A DNA stretch of 46,342 nt from CAYJCL01 sp964370475 (GCA_964370475.1 CAYJJI010000009.1:1-46342); one strand, 5' to 3'. Numbered from the stretch's first letter, positions 31,423 to 40,659 are shown. The notes: generated by a model not told the origin, from the letters alone. A program made the numbers and translations.

Positions 31423-33180
31423 ATGAAGTATATAATATTCCTATTAATAATTTTATTACCTACTAGCATTAACGCTCAAACATCATCGCCAATAAGTATT
31501 GATGAGTTAACGATAAATGAAATACAAGAATCAATAAGAAAAGGTTATATAACATATGAACAACTGATAAATATCTATATGGAAAGAATTAATGAATACA
31601 ACGACGAATACAACGCCATCATAACAGTTAATGAATCGGCTATAGATGAAGCAATAGCTTTGGATAAAGAGTACAATACTACTGGTCAAAGAAGCGAACT
31701 ACATGGAATTCCTATATTAGTAAAAGATAATATAGATGTAATAGGAATGCCTACTACAAATGGAACTACAGCTTTACTAGATGCTTATCCTAACAAAGAT
31801 GCAGATATAGTAGAAAAACTAAAAGAAGCAGGAGCAATAATAATCGGAAAAGCTAACATGGATGAATTTGCTTTCAAAGCAAGCTACTCACAAAGTAGTC
31901 ATGGTTATGTTTATAACGCATACAACTTATTATATTCTTCATATGGATCATCTGGTGGATCTGCGGTAGGAGTGGCAGCTAACTTAGCAGTAGCAGCAAT
32001 AGGAACTGACACTAATCTATCTATAAGATTACCATCAGCATCAGCAGGAGTAGTCGGTTTAAGACCTACTCAAGATAATATAAATGGTGATGGAATAATA
32101 AAATACGACTCAGTAAGAGATGTAGCTGGACCAATAACAAAATATGTAGAAGACAACGCAATTATATTAGAAATAATTGATAATACAGATATAGATTATA
32201 CAATTGAAAGAGAAAATTTAAATGATATAAATATCATAATATTTGAAGATTTAATTACTAAATCAACACAATTCATAGAAGAATTAATAAAAGTACAAGA
32301 AGAACACTTAATAGATTTAGAAGCTAATTTAATTTATAAAAACGCAATATACATAGAACAAAGATTCAACGAAAATTCAACTTGTTATGAATTTAATGAA
32401 TATATTAAAAATACTAGCAGTTCAATAACTAGTTTAGAAGAGTTAATAAATACTGGTGGATATATAAAACCAATCAGCGGTTTATTAAGTTATTGTAACA
32501 ATGATTATAAAGAAACTAGCTATTATAAAGAATATCTAAATTATCAAGAAGATATGACAAAAATAGTAGAAAATTATTTTAAAGATCTTAATGCAGATGT
32601 TATTATATACCCCACATCAATGAATGAAATAATAAAAATATCAGAAATAGGATATAAGTCGATAAGTACTTATGGTTATCAACTATCGCCAATTACAGGA
32701 TATCCAAGTATTTCCATTCCAATAGGATATTACAATGACTTACCTTATGGAATGGAAATACTAACAACACCTGGAAACGAAAAGTTGCTATACGAGATAT
32801 CATATTTATTAGAAGAAAAAAACAATTTTTACAAACTTCCAGAAATTGCACCATCATTATATGAAATACCAAATGAAGTCACAAAATTAATTGAGTATTT
32901 AGATTTAACAGAAATAAATAATCGAGAATTACAGACAAAAGTAAATGAATTTATGCTTAATTACAATGATTTAGATGATAAATCATCGGCTGCGGTTGAA
33001 CTAAAAAAAGAAATAGAAGAACAAATGAAATTTGAAAAATCAATGCCGATGATAATAAATAACTTACTATTGATAACAGTTTTATTACTATTAATATTTA
33101 GTATAATACTAATGAAAATTAGAAATGAAATAAAGAATAATGCCAGAAAAAAATATCTGCTAACTAAAAGAAGGGTTTAG
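31423..33180 (+). CDS. Exported, membrane-anchored amidase-signature protein with altered nucleophile motif
   Basis: A 585-residue protein of the amidase signature family. Residues 1-18 form a signal peptide (ending TSINA-Q), and a transmembrane helix near 544-562 (LLLITVLLLLIFSIILM) precedes a basic cytoplasmic tail, so the catalytic domain should face outside. The triad is visible: Lys101 (PILVKDNID), a cis-Ser at S176/S177 (YGSSGGSAVG) and nucleophile Ser200 in GTDTNLSIRLPSA. The last is unusual, since family members read DTGGSIR and the two Gly lie at the oxyanion hole. The middle region (about 225-420) is divergent. The ribosome binding site is AAAGAG. It might be a reduced-activity amidase or act on cell-wall amides; the substrate is unknown. 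Confidence 0.85.
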   Translation: MKYIIFLLIILLPTSINAQTSSPISIDELTINEIQESIRKGYITYEQLINIYMERINEYNDEYNAIITVNESAIDEAIALDKEYNTTGQRSELHGIPILVKDNIDVIGMPTTNGTTALLDAYPNKDADIVEKLKEAGAIIIGKANMDEFAFKASYSQSSHGYVYNAYNLLYSSYGSSGGSAVGVAANLAVAAIGTDTNLSIRLPSASAGVVGLRPTQDNINGDGIIKYDSVRDVAGPITKYVEDNAIILEIIDNTDIDYTIERENLNDINIIIFEDLITKSTQFIEELIKVQEEHLIDLEANLIYKNAIYIEQRFNENSTCYEFNEYIKNTSSSITSLEELINTGGYIKPISGLLSYCNNDYKETSYYKEYLNYQEDMTKIVENYFKDLNADVIIYPTSMNEIIKISEIGYKSISTYGYQLSPITGYPSISIPIGYYNDLPYGMEILTTPGNEKLLYEISYLLEEKNNFYKLPEIAPSLYEIPNEVTKLIEYLDLTEINNRELQTKVNEFMLNYNDLDDKSSAAVELKKEIEEQMKFEKSMPMIINNLLLITVLLLLIFSIILMKIRNEIKNNARKKYLLTKRRV

Positions 33181-33233
33181 TGGAGTAGTTGAAAATTAAA
33201 TAAATAATGACATAAAGGAGAAGTGATTGAATA

Positions 33234-33767
33234 ATGAATGCACAAGAATTGTTAATAGGAAGAAGAAGTATTAGAAAATACAAAGAAGAAATGGTATCTA
33301 AAGAAGATATAATCAAAATAATGGAAATAACAAAAATGGCACCATCATGGTGCAATTATCAAATAGCAAGATATACATTTATCCAGGACGAAAACAAAAT
33401 AAAAGAACTTGCATCAAAAGCGGTAAAAGGATTTAACTACAATATAAAGACATTAGAAAATGCTAAAAATGTTTTAGTATTAAGTTATGTTAAAAACAAA
33501 AGCGGAGTAATAGATGGGGTAAATTGTGACAGTAGCAATTGGGATATGTTTGATTCAGGTATTGCGTCCCTTCAATTCTGCTTAGCTGCATTCTCGATGA
33601 ATGTGGGAACTTGCATAATGGGAGTAATAGATAGCGAAGTGATAAAAAACATTGTTAATATAAATGAAAACGAAGAAGTTGCAGCGTTGATACCTTTTGG
33701 TTATATTGAAGAATATAACAAAGAAACTAAAAGATTAAGTGTCGAACAAATATCAAGATTCATCTAA
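33234..33767 (+). CDS. Nitroreductase-family flavoprotein
   Basis: A 177-residue FMN-dependent nitroreductase-like oxidoreductase. It has an N-terminal LLIGRRSIRKYKEE (FMN phosphate-binding Arg residues), then MAPSWCNYQIARY near residue 38 (family: APS..N.QPW), DSGIASLQFCLAAFSMNVGT around 105-124, and AALIPFGYIEE near the C-terminus (family: P.GYP). Cys in place of the usual Gly/Ser before N is a small deviation. AAGGAG lies about 13 nt before the ATG. It is monocistronic with a strong terminator. The physiological substrate is unknown. Confidence 0.88.
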   Translation: MNAQELLIGRRSIRKYKEEMVSKEDIIKIMEITKMAPSWCNYQIARYTFIQDENKIKELASKAVKGFNYNIKTLENAKNVLVLSYVKNKSGVIDGVNCDSSNWDMFDSGIASLQFCLAAFSMNVGTCIMGVIDSEVIKNIVNINENEEVAALIPFGYIEEYNKETKRLSVEQISRFI

Positions 33768-33811
33768 AAAACAGCATTCTATGATAAGTAGATTGCTGTT
33801 TTTTTTGTTCT
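33767..33811 (+). terminator. Rho-independent terminator
   Basis: AAAAACAGCA / TGCTGTTTTT (33767-33776 and 33794-33803) with a long loop and an extended T tract. Confidence 0.82.
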
Positions 33812-33846
33812 GTGATAATTTTTAATTAAATAGGAGGAAATAAAAA

Positions 33847-34380
33847 GTGGAAGAAATGTCACAAAATAAGATGAAATTAGGTAGGTGTTTATCAAGTGCA
33901 GCTTTGTTCATAAAATTATGTGAAAGTGATTATTTAAATACAGAACATTACAAAAATTTAGAGTTCGACCAACCAGTTTTAAAACCATTTATTGATGAAT
34001 TTGGATTGAATAACCCATCAATTTATCAAATGATTTTATATACATTGTTGATCGTACCAAAAGATATACTACCAGCAAAGTATTACTACAAAATGGATCA
34101 AGAATACTATTACTTAAATATGACTATAAATAGAATAGTTATAGAGCAACATTCAAATTTTAATTATGATAAATCAGTACCTAAACACATATTTCATATT
34201 ATCAATTCAATATTAAAAGGAAGATGTCAATATATCACTGAAAACAAACGAGAATATATGATATTTGAAGATTACACACCTAAGTGTTATTACTTCAGTA
34301 AATTGAAAAATAAAGACGTTCTGAATGTAATAAAAAAGATACAAGTAATCATGATGCTTATTTACAATAAATTAGATTAA
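33847..34380 (+). CDS. Orphan soluble protein, unknown function
   Basis: A 177-residue protein starting with GTG. AGGAGG (33832-33837) lies 9 nt before the GTG, whereas the next ATG (33856) would be too far away. No membrane helix or signal peptide is visible. The sequence is helical and Tyr-rich (KYYYKMDQEYYYLNM, about 78-92), with scattered Cys and His. I do not recognise a family. It is monocistronic with its own terminator. Confidence 0.7.
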   Translation: MEEMSQNKMKLGRCLSSAALFIKLCESDYLNTEHYKNLEFDQPVLKPFIDEFGLNNPSIYQMILYTLLIVPKDILPAKYYYKMDQEYYYLNMTINRIVIEQHSNFNYDKSVPKHIFHIINSILKGRCQYITENKREYMIFEDYTPKCYYFSKLKNKDVLNVIKKIQVIMMLIYNKLD

Positions 34381-34412
34381 ACTTTACGTGTAAAATAACG
34401 TAAAGTTTTTTA
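34379..34412 (+). terminator. Rho-independent terminator
   Basis: AAACTTTACGT / ACGTAAAGTTT with loop GTAAAATA, followed by T residues, at the stop codon of the preceding gene. Confidence 0.87.
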
Positions 34413-34443
34413 ATTATATATACAACTATTTTACCATTAAGTG

Positions 34444-34449
34444 TATACT
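34444..34449 (+). promoter_or_regulatory. -10 box of deoD
   Basis: TATACT lies 22 nt before the deoD ATG, with a strong AGGAGG ribosome binding site between them. No clear -35 is seen. Confidence 0.35.
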
Positions 34450-34471
34450 TATATCATAGAGGAGGAATAAA

Positions 34472-35200
34472 ATGAAACCACAAGATAAACCGGTTCATAT
34501 GAATGCACAACAAAATGACATAGCCCCTTTAGTTATAATGCCAGGAGATCCGCTAAGAGCTAAGTACATAGCAAATAAGTTTTTAGAAAATCCAACAGAA
34601 GTAACAAATGTTAGAAATATGTTAGGATTTACAGGAACATATAAAGGTACAAAAGTCACAGTTATGGGTCATGGTATGGGAATGCCCTCAGCAAGTATTT
34701 ACTTATTCGAGTTATTCCATTTCTACAATGTAGAAAAATTAATAAGAATAGGAACTTGTGGAGTAGTATCTAAAACAGTAGATATTCCAGAAGTAGTACT
34801 AGCTAATCAAATGTATACGGAATCTAATTTTGCCCTGCAGCATAGTGGTATAGAACAAAAAATTTCTAAGCCATCTGAAAAATTGTTTCAAACAATTTTA
34901 GATACTGCTAAAGAACAAGGAAGTCAAATTCATGTCGGAGCAGGTATCACAACAGATGTTTTTGGTCCATATGCTGAAATAGAAGGTATTTTAGATAGAA
35001 TTCCAGAAGGAATTAATCCGTTAGTTGAAGAAATGGAAGGGTTTGCAATATATTATATGGCAAGTAAATTCGGTAAAGAATCAGCTTGTTTATATACTGC
35101 AGTAGATTCCAAATTTAGTAGTGTTGTTCTAACGCCAGAAGAAAGAGAAACGTCTCTAGATAAGATGATAACTCTGGCATTAGATGCAATAATAAAATAA
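34472..35200 (+). CDS. deoD: Purine nucleoside phosphorylase DeoD type
   Basis: A 242-residue member of the hexameric NP-I nucleoside phosphorylase family, which splits purine (deoxy)nucleosides with phosphate. Visible blocks are VIMPGDPLRAKYIA (phosphate-binding Gly/Asp/Arg), NVRNMLGFTGTYKG, GHGMGMPSASIYLFEL, RIGTCG near 90 and VEEMEGFAIYYMA near 187 (ribose-binding Glu-Met-Glu). The length is close to the ~235 of typical DeoD. It is monocistronic, with a shared terminator downstream. Confidence 0.95.
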   Translation: MKPQDKPVHMNAQQNDIAPLVIMPGDPLRAKYIANKFLENPTEVTNVRNMLGFTGTYKGTKVTVMGHGMGMPSASIYLFELFHFYNVEKLIRIGTCGVVSKTVDIPEVVLANQMYTESNFALQHSGIEQKISKPSEKLFQTILDTAKEQGSQIHVGAGITTDVFGPYAEIEGILDRIPEGINPLVEEMEGFAIYYMASKFGKESACLYTAVDSKFSSVVLTPEERETSLDKMITLALDAIIK

Positions 35201-35234
35201 AAAGGGTGTGGCTGAACTAGTATCAATCACAAAT

Positions 35235-35264
35235 AAAAAGAGCTTAAGAAGGCTCTTTTTATTT
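35235..35264. terminator. Bidirectional terminator between deoD and the phosphohexomutase gene
   Basis: AAAAAGAGC / GCTCTTTTT (35235-35243 and 35252-35260) with loop TTAAGAAG lies between convergent stop codons. Confidence 0.85.
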
Positions 35265-36617
35265 TAAACTATTTATTAAAGTTTCATATTCATTTTTGAT
35301 TTCTGCTAATCTTTCTTCTGTAGTAGCTTCAAATCTTAAAGTTAAATTAGGTCCAGTATTACTAGCTCTAATTAAAGCCCATCCATCACTAAATGTTACT
35401 CTAACACCATCGACATCATTGACACTAAATCCTTTATTTAAACAATATTCTTTAACACTTTCAACGATTTGAAATTTATTATCATCTCTAACTCCAACTT
35501 TAATTTCAGGAGTATTATAATATTTATTGATACCCTCAAGTAATTCACTCATCTTTTTACCACTATTACTTAGTAACTCAATTAGTCTTAAAGAAGAATA
35601 AATTCCATCATCAATTCCAGGAAAACGATCATTATATACTATATGCCCAGATAATTCACCACCAAAAGGTAATTTATCACTATTTACTTTAGTTCTAATA
35701 TAAGAATGACCACCAACTCTATAACATATTGGCTCACCACCTAATTTAATTATTTCATCTTCCAAAGCTTTACTACTCTTAACATCAAAAACGAATTTTT
35801 TATTATCTACTTTATTAATAATATCTCTTATCATTACTGCCATAATCTTGTCTATAGCAATAAAGTTACCCAATTCATCAATGACACCTAATCTATCAGC
35901 ATCGCCATCATATCCAATCCCTAAATCAGCATTATTTCTTAAAACTTCAGCTTTTAATTGTTCTAAATTACTTTCAATAGAAGGATCTGGATGATGAGTA
36001 GGGAAATTACCATCAGGCTCACCATTAATTAAAATATAATCAATATTTAAAACATCTAATAAAGATTTTAAAAAAGGAGCAGCAGTAGCATTGGCAGGAT
36101 CAAAAACAACTTTTAATCTTCTTGAAAAATTTAAATCATTTTGAATGAAACTACCATAATATGGAAAGACATCAAATGTCTTATAAGTACCACTACCATC
36201 TTCAAAAATGCCTTCAAATAAGTAATCTCTAAAATCAGCAATCATTTCTCCACGAGCCATACCATCATTATCAAAACCAAACTTAAATCCATTATCGTCT
36301 TTAGGATTATGAGAAGCTGTAACCATCATTGTATAAGGATTATTTGTCACCTTTGTTCCATAAGCGCACATTGGTGAAGTGACTAAACCTAAATCAGTAA
36401 CATTAATTCCAGTACTTAATAAACCTTTAATAAGTTCTTGAGACAAAGAAGGTGATGATAATCTAATGTCTCTACCAACAACTACAGTTTCACCTTGATA
36501 TTTAGTTTTAACATAACTACCAAAAGCTCTACCTAATACATAAGCAAATTCTTCATTAATGTTAGTTGGATAAACACCTCTAATATCATATTCTCTAAAT
36601 ACATTTTTATCTATCAT
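35259..36617 (-). CDS. Phosphoglucomutase/phosphomannomutase family enzyme
   Basis: A 452-residue alpha-D-phosphohexomutase that moves phosphate between C1 and C6 of hexose phosphates. Conserved loops are the phosphoserine loop TASHNPKDDNGFK (Ser102), the Mg2+ loop YDGDADRLG (D237, D239, D241), the sugar-binding GGELSGH (E321, S323, H325) and a C-terminal phosphate-binding SNTGPNLTLRFEA. The size and ManB/AlgC-like look favour a PMM/PGM over GlmM or PgcA. The ATG at 36617 has AGAGG upstream; an earlier in-frame ATG has none. It is monocistronic on the minus strand. Confidence 0.93.
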   Translation of the reverse strand: MIDKNVFREYDIRGVYPTNINEEFAYVLGRAFGSYVKTKYQGETVVVGRDIRLSSPSLSQELIKGLLSTGINVTDLGLVTSPMCAYGTKVTNNPYTMMVTASHNPKDDNGFKFGFDNDGMARGEMIADFRDYLFEGIFEDGSGTYKTFDVFPYYGSFIQNDLNFSRRLKVVFDPANATAAPFLKSLLDVLNIDYILINGEPDGNFPTHHPDPSIESNLEQLKAEVLRNNADLGIGYDGDADRLGVIDELGNFIAIDKIMAVMIRDIINKVDNKKFVFDVKSSKALEDEIIKLGGEPICYRVGGHSYIRTKVNSDKLPFGGELSGHIVYNDRFPGIDDGIYSSLRLIELLSNSGKKMSELLEGINKYYNTPEIKVGVRDDNKFQIVESVKEYCLNKGFSVNDVDGVRVTFSDGWALIRASNTGPNLTLRFEATTEERLAEIKNEYETLINSLK

Positions 36618-36696
36618 ATAAACCTCTATTCTCAATATATTATATCATCAATAAAAGAAATATCAAAGAGGATTAATACTATTTATATATAGATTG

Positions 36697-36725
36697 TTGA
36701 CTATTTCTAAAAAAAATATTATAAT
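36697..36725 (+). promoter_or_regulatory. ileS promoter
   Basis: TTGACT (36697-36702), 17-nt spacer, perfect TATAAT (36720-36725). It drives the T-box leader. Confidence 0.78.
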
Positions 36726-36729
36726 CAAA

Positions 36730-36940
36730 TTACGCAAATGAGGAAGACGATTATAATAAATATCTATAGAGAGATAATGTTTGGTGGAAATTATCGATTA
36801 ATATTATAATAAATCACTTCTGATGTTTTATATGCAAAGTATAAACGTAAAACTCTCGTTACGAGTAATAAGTTGAGAATCTCATAAATAAAGGTGGTAC
36901 CACGAATTAAATCGTCCTTTTGTTTATGAGTTTTTATTTT
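36730..36940 (+). ncRNA. T-box leader of ileS
   Basis: A tRNA-sensing leader filling most of the 335-nt gap (36618-36952). Stem I features include GAGGAAGACGA, AGAGAG (36769-36774) and the GGTGGAAAT apical region. The specifier candidate is ATC (Ile) at 36813-36815, followed by A. The T-box AAGGTGGTACCACG (36891-36904) is canonical. The competing terminator pairs CTCATAAA with TTTATGAG before a T run. Uncharged tRNA-Ile should permit read-through into ileS. Confidence 0.92.
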
Positions 36941-36952
36941 AGGAGGAACAAT

Positions 36953-39900
36953 ATGAAAAATTTCAAAAACTTAGATAATAGACCAACACAAGAAGTAGAA
37001 CAATCAATAATTGATTCTTGGGGAAGTGTAAACGGTATATTAAACAAAACAATAGAAAATAGAAAAGATAATGAAAATTTTGTTTTCTATGACGGACCAG
37101 CAACAGCTAATGGTCATCCAGGAATTCACCATATGCTTGCAAAATTTCTAAAAGATACATTTTGTAAATATCAAACTATGAAAGGTCATAGAGTATTAAG
37201 AAAAGTAGGATGGGACACTCACGGGCTACCAGTAGAACTACAAGTAGAAAAAGAACTAGGTTTTACAGGTAAAAAAGATATTGAAGCCTATGGAATAAAA
37301 GAATTCAATGAAAAATGTCGTGAAAACGTTTGGAAAAACGAAGCGACATTTACAGAATTAACTTCGAAGATGGGACAATTTATCGACCTAGAAAATCCCT
37401 ATGTAACATATAATAATGATTATATAGAAACAGAATGGTGGATATTAAAAAAATTCTATGATGAAGGATTATTCTATCAAGGAACAAAAATATTACCTTA
37501 CTGTCCAAGATGTGGTACAGGGCTAGCATCACACGAAGTAGCACAAGGATATAAAGAAGTAACGGTAGATACTGTTATAGTACCAATGAAGAAAAAAGAT
37601 GAAGATGTTCATTTCTTAGTATGGACAACAACTCCCTGGACATTAATTTCAAATGTTGCAATATGTGTAAATCCAGATGAAGAATATATAAAAGTAAATT
37701 CTCAAGGATATAAATTTATAGTTGCAAAAAAATTAGCTAACCAAGTACTTGGAGAAGATTATGAAATAATAGAATCATATAAAGGAAAAGATTTAGAAAA
37801 CACTGAATATGAACAATTAATTCCAGAATTAAATGTTCAAGGAAAAGCATTCTTTGTAACAGTAGATAATTACGTAACAATGGACTCAGGAACTGGTATA
37901 GTACATATAGCACCTGCATTTGGAGAAGATGATGCCCGAATCGGAAAAAATTACAAATTACCTTATGTAAATCCTGTTGGAGAAGATGGAAAATATACTG
38001 AAGGTCCTTGGAAAGGTACATTAGTATTTGAAGCAGACCTTGAAGTAATTAAATATTTAAAATCAAACGATAAACTATTTAAAAAACAAAAAGTAGTTCA
38101 TAATTATCCTCATTGTTGGAGATGTGACACACCACTTCTGTATTATTCAAAACCAAGTTATTATTTAGAGATAACAAAAATCAAAGATCAAATCATCGCA
38201 GCAAATAACTCAATTAACTGGGTACCTTCATTTGTAGGGGAAAAGAGATTTGGTAACTGGCTAGAAAATCTAAATGACTGGGCAATTTCTAGAAATAGAT
38301 ATTGGGGAACGCCACTACCATATTGGAAATGTGAATGTGGACATGATACTATGATTGGTTCAAGACAAGAATTAGTAGAAAAAGCTATTGAAGAAATAGA
38401 TGAAACAATTGACTTACACAGACCATATGTAGATGATATTCATATTAAGTGTGAAAAATGCGGAAAACCAATGTCACGTACTACTGATGTTATAGACTGT
38501 TGGTTCGATTCAGGTTCTATGCCGTTTGCACAATATCATTATCCATTTGAAAATAACGGAATGTTCGAAACTCAATTTCCAGCAGATTTCATCTGCGAAG
38601 GAATTGATCAAACAAGAGGTTGGTTCTATGTATTACTAGTAATATCAACATTTGTAAAAGGTGTTGCACCATTTAAAAATGTTTTAGTAAATGACTTAAT
38701 CCAAGATTCTGAAGGAAAGAAAATGAGTAAAAGTAAAGGGAATATAGTAGAACCTTTTACAACAATGAAAACTTATGGAGCAGATACAGTAAGATTCTAC
38801 TTACCGTATGTATCTCCAGTATGGACTCCTTTAAGATTCGATGTAAATGGATTAAAAGAAGTACATTCAAAATTCTTCAACCCACTTAAAAACACATATA
38901 ACTTCTTTGCATTATATGCAAATGCAGATAATATAGATATTACAACTTGTCAAATAGAAGTATCTAAAAGAGAAGAAATAGATAAGTGGTTAATTAGTAA
39001 ATACAATAGACTATTGAGATATGTAACAGAATCATTTGAAGAATACGATTTAAATAAAGTTGTTAAAGCCTTAACAGATTTCGTATCAGAAGATCTATCA
39101 AACTGGTATATAAGAAGAAATAGAAAAAGATTCTGGGATAGCGAATTAAATGATTCTAAAAAGAGCGTTTACATTACTACTTATGAAGTATTACTTGGTT
39201 TAAGTAAAATGATAGCTCCTTTAGTACCATTCTTATCAGAAGAAATTTATAGAAATTTAACTGATAACGAATCAGTTCACTTAGAAGACTACCCACTAGT
39301 AGATGAATCATTAATTAATCACCAAATAGAAAGTGATATGGACTTAGTAAGAGATTTAATAAGTATCGGAAGATATGTAAGAGAAGAAAATAAAATAAAA
39401 GTAAGACAACCTATAAGTGAAATATTACTAGATGGTAAAAATGAAAAAGACATAAGTCATTTAGCACCTTTAATTGAAGAAGAGCTAAATGTTAAAAAAA
39501 TAACATTCGTTAAAGATTTAACTGAGTATATGAATTTCTCAGTAGTTCCAAACTTTAAATTATGTGGAGCTATGTTTGGACCTAACATAAAATTATTCCA
39601 AACAACATTACAAAGTTTAAGTAATGATCAAATAAATGATTTATATAATAATAAAAATATAATGATAGAATTTAATAAAGATGAACTAGAACTTACACCA
39701 GAAATGGTTAACATAAGAATCACTTCAAAAGAAGGATTTAACGTAGGAATGGAAAATCAAAACTTCATCATATTAAACACTGAAATTACAGAAGAATTAA
39801 AACTAGAAGGAAATGCAAGAGAAATAGTATCAAAAGTTCAACAACTTAGAAAAAACAATGGTTATGAAATAACTGATAGAATTGATATATATTATAGCGG

Positions 39901-40048
39901 TGATGTAGAAATAGAGAATACTATAGCAAAATTTGAAGAATACATAAAAACTGAAACATTATGCAATCAATTAATAAAATCAACAACTACAGCAGAAACT
40001 ATTGATATCAATAATAATAAAATGAATATAGAACTAAAAAGATCTTAA
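36953..40048 (+). CDS. ileS: Isoleucyl-tRNA synthetase, type 2 (eukaryote-like), GXHH signature
   Basis: A 1031-residue class I synthetase. Its length and the NRPTQEVEQSIIDSW / FVFYDGPATANGHPGIHH opening place it with the eukaryote-like type 2 enzymes rather than the ~920-residue Bacillus type. The first signature motif reads G57-I58-H59-H60 where most class I enzymes have HXGH. The second, KMSKS, is normal (590-594). The editing domain shows LVWTTTPWTLISNVA and GTGIVHIAPAFGEDD, and VGWDTHGLPVE follows the first motif. Type 2 IleRS is known for mupirocin insensitivity, and the GXHH variant has been tied to extreme insensitivity (established for some bacterial members; here inferred). The ATG at 36953 follows AGGAGG, and expression is T-box controlled. 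Confidence 0.96.
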   Translation: MKNFKNLDNRPTQEVEQSIIDSWGSVNGILNKTIENRKDNENFVFYDGPATANGHPGIHHMLAKFLKDTFCKYQTMKGHRVLRKVGWDTHGLPVELQVEKELGFTGKKDIEAYGIKEFNEKCRENVWKNEATFTELTSKMGQFIDLENPYVTYNNDYIETEWWILKKFYDEGLFYQGTKILPYCPRCGTGLASHEVAQGYKEVTVDTVIVPMKKKDEDVHFLVWTTTPWTLISNVAICVNPDEEYIKVNSQGYKFIVAKKLANQVLGEDYEIIESYKGKDLENTEYEQLIPELNVQGKAFFVTVDNYVTMDSGTGIVHIAPAFGEDDARIGKNYKLPYVNPVGEDGKYTEGPWKGTLVFEADLEVIKYLKSNDKLFKKQKVVHNYPHCWRCDTPLLYYSKPSYYLEITKIKDQIIAANNSINWVPSFVGEKRFGNWLENLNDWAISRNRYWGTPLPYWKCECGHDTMIGSRQELVEKAIEEIDETIDLHRPYVDDIHIKCEKCGKPMSRTTDVIDCWFDSGSMPFAQYHYPFENNGMFETQFPADFICEGIDQTRGWFYVLLVISTFVKGVAPFKNVLVNDLIQDSEGKKMSKSKGNIVEPFTTMKTYGADTVRFYLPYVSPVWTPLRFDVNGLKEVHSKFFNPLKNTYNFFALYANADNIDITTCQIEVSKREEIDKWLISKYNRLLRYVTESFEEYDLNKVVKALTDFVSEDLSNWYIRRNRKRFWDSELNDSKKSVYITTYEVLLGLSKMIAPLVPFLSEEIYRNLTDNESVHLEDYPLVDESLINHQIESDMDLVRDLISIGRYVREENKIKVRQPISEILLDGKNEKDISHLAPLIEEELNVKKITFVKDLTEYMNFSVVPNFKLCGAMFGPNIKLFQTTLQSLSNDQINDLYNNKNIMIEFNKDELELTPEMVNIRITSKEGFNVGMENQNFIILNTEITEELKLEGNAREIVSKVQQLRKNNGYEITDRIDIYYSGDVEIENTIAKFEEYIKTETLCNQLIKSTTTAETIDINNNKMNIELKRS

Positions 40049-40064
40049 AAAAGATCTTTTTTGT
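40036..40064 (+). terminator. Rho-independent terminator after ileS
   Basis: AAAAAGATC / GATCTTTTT with an A-rich loop and T tail, overlapping the stop codon. Confidence 0.8.
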
Positions 40065-40111
40065 ATGAATTGATATAAAATGACCAAAATAATATTGAAA
40101 GGAAAATATAT

Positions 40112-40309
40112 ATGAAAAAAGTACCAAGTATTATTTCGACAAAAGATTTAAGTTATATCGAAGATATATTTAATTGGAGTCACATAGCATGTAAAAAATC
40201 TATTCATTATAAAAGTATAGTAGAAAACAAAGATGTAGAAAATTTAGTAGAAAAAATAATTAGTACAAATCAAGAAATATGTGAAAGATTAATTAATATC
40301 TTAGAATAG
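40112..40309 (+). CDS. Small spore-coat-associated protein (CotF partner type)
   Basis: A 65-residue soluble protein: TKDLSYIEDIFNWSHIACKK then a helical tail ending ICERLINILE. Small proteins with STKDLSYI..(M/I)..WN..A.K are found next to CotF-like coat genes in spore-forming clostridia and bacilli (family knowledge, from memory). A ribosome binding site AAAGGA is present, and the next gene begins 7 nt after its stop, so the two are a unit. No catalytic motif is expected. Confidence 0.6.
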   Translation: MKKVPSIISTKDLSYIEDIFNWSHIACKKSIHYKSIVENKDVENLVEKIISTNQEICERLINILE

Positions 40310-40316
40310 GAACAAA

Positions 40317-40631
40317 ATGGGAAAGAAAATAAATAACGAAAAAGAATATCTCCCAATAGGAGAAAAATTAAACGATTTAGACATCTTAACAGATTTGCTA
40401 AATACATTTAAAAATATCAATCAAAATTTAGCAATAGCATTAAATGAAGCAAGTAATAGATTTATATACAAAGAATATATTGAAATAAATAATAGAATCT
40501 CAGAACTTCAAAGAAATATTTTTGAACTCCTTTTTGAAAAGGGGTGGTATTCAATAGAAACAGCTATTGAATCAAAAATATTTCAAACTAAAAACAACTT
40601 AATGACATTGTCAGAAGAATTAAAAAAGTGA
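40317..40631 (+). CDS. CotF-like spore coat protein
   Basis: A 104-residue, almost wholly helical protein. LNDLDILTDLLNTFKNIN, LNEASNRFIYKEY and the diagnostic NIFELLFEKGWYSIE (about 65-79) match the CotF/COG5577 ferritin-like helical-bundle coat family (LF.LMF.KGWY in Bacillus CotF). It probably belongs to the coat or sporulation layer and is therefore expressed in the mother cell, but I could not define a sigma-E or sigma-K promoter. Its ribosome binding site is AGGAA. It is closed by a hairpin and lies between ileS and the symporter gene. Confidence 0.72.
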   Translation: MGKKINNEKEYLPIGEKLNDLDILTDLLNTFKNINQNLAIALNEASNRFIYKEYIEINNRISELQRNIFELLFEKGWYSIETAIESKIFQTKNNLMTLSEELKK

Positions 40632-40646
40632 TTTATCACTTTTTTT
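40622..40646 (+). terminator. Rho-independent terminator
   Basis: AAAAAAGTGA / TCACTTTTTT with loop TTTA and extra T residues, at the stop codon of the coat gene. Confidence 0.87.
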
Positions 40647-40659
40647 ATATACCAAATTA

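Noticed and set aside
36920..36952. Upstream in-frame start for ileS (and similarly 21169 for serS)
   Set aside because: Both lie inside the T-box terminator region. AGGAGG or AAGGAT directly precedes the downstream ATG codons at 36953 and 21217.
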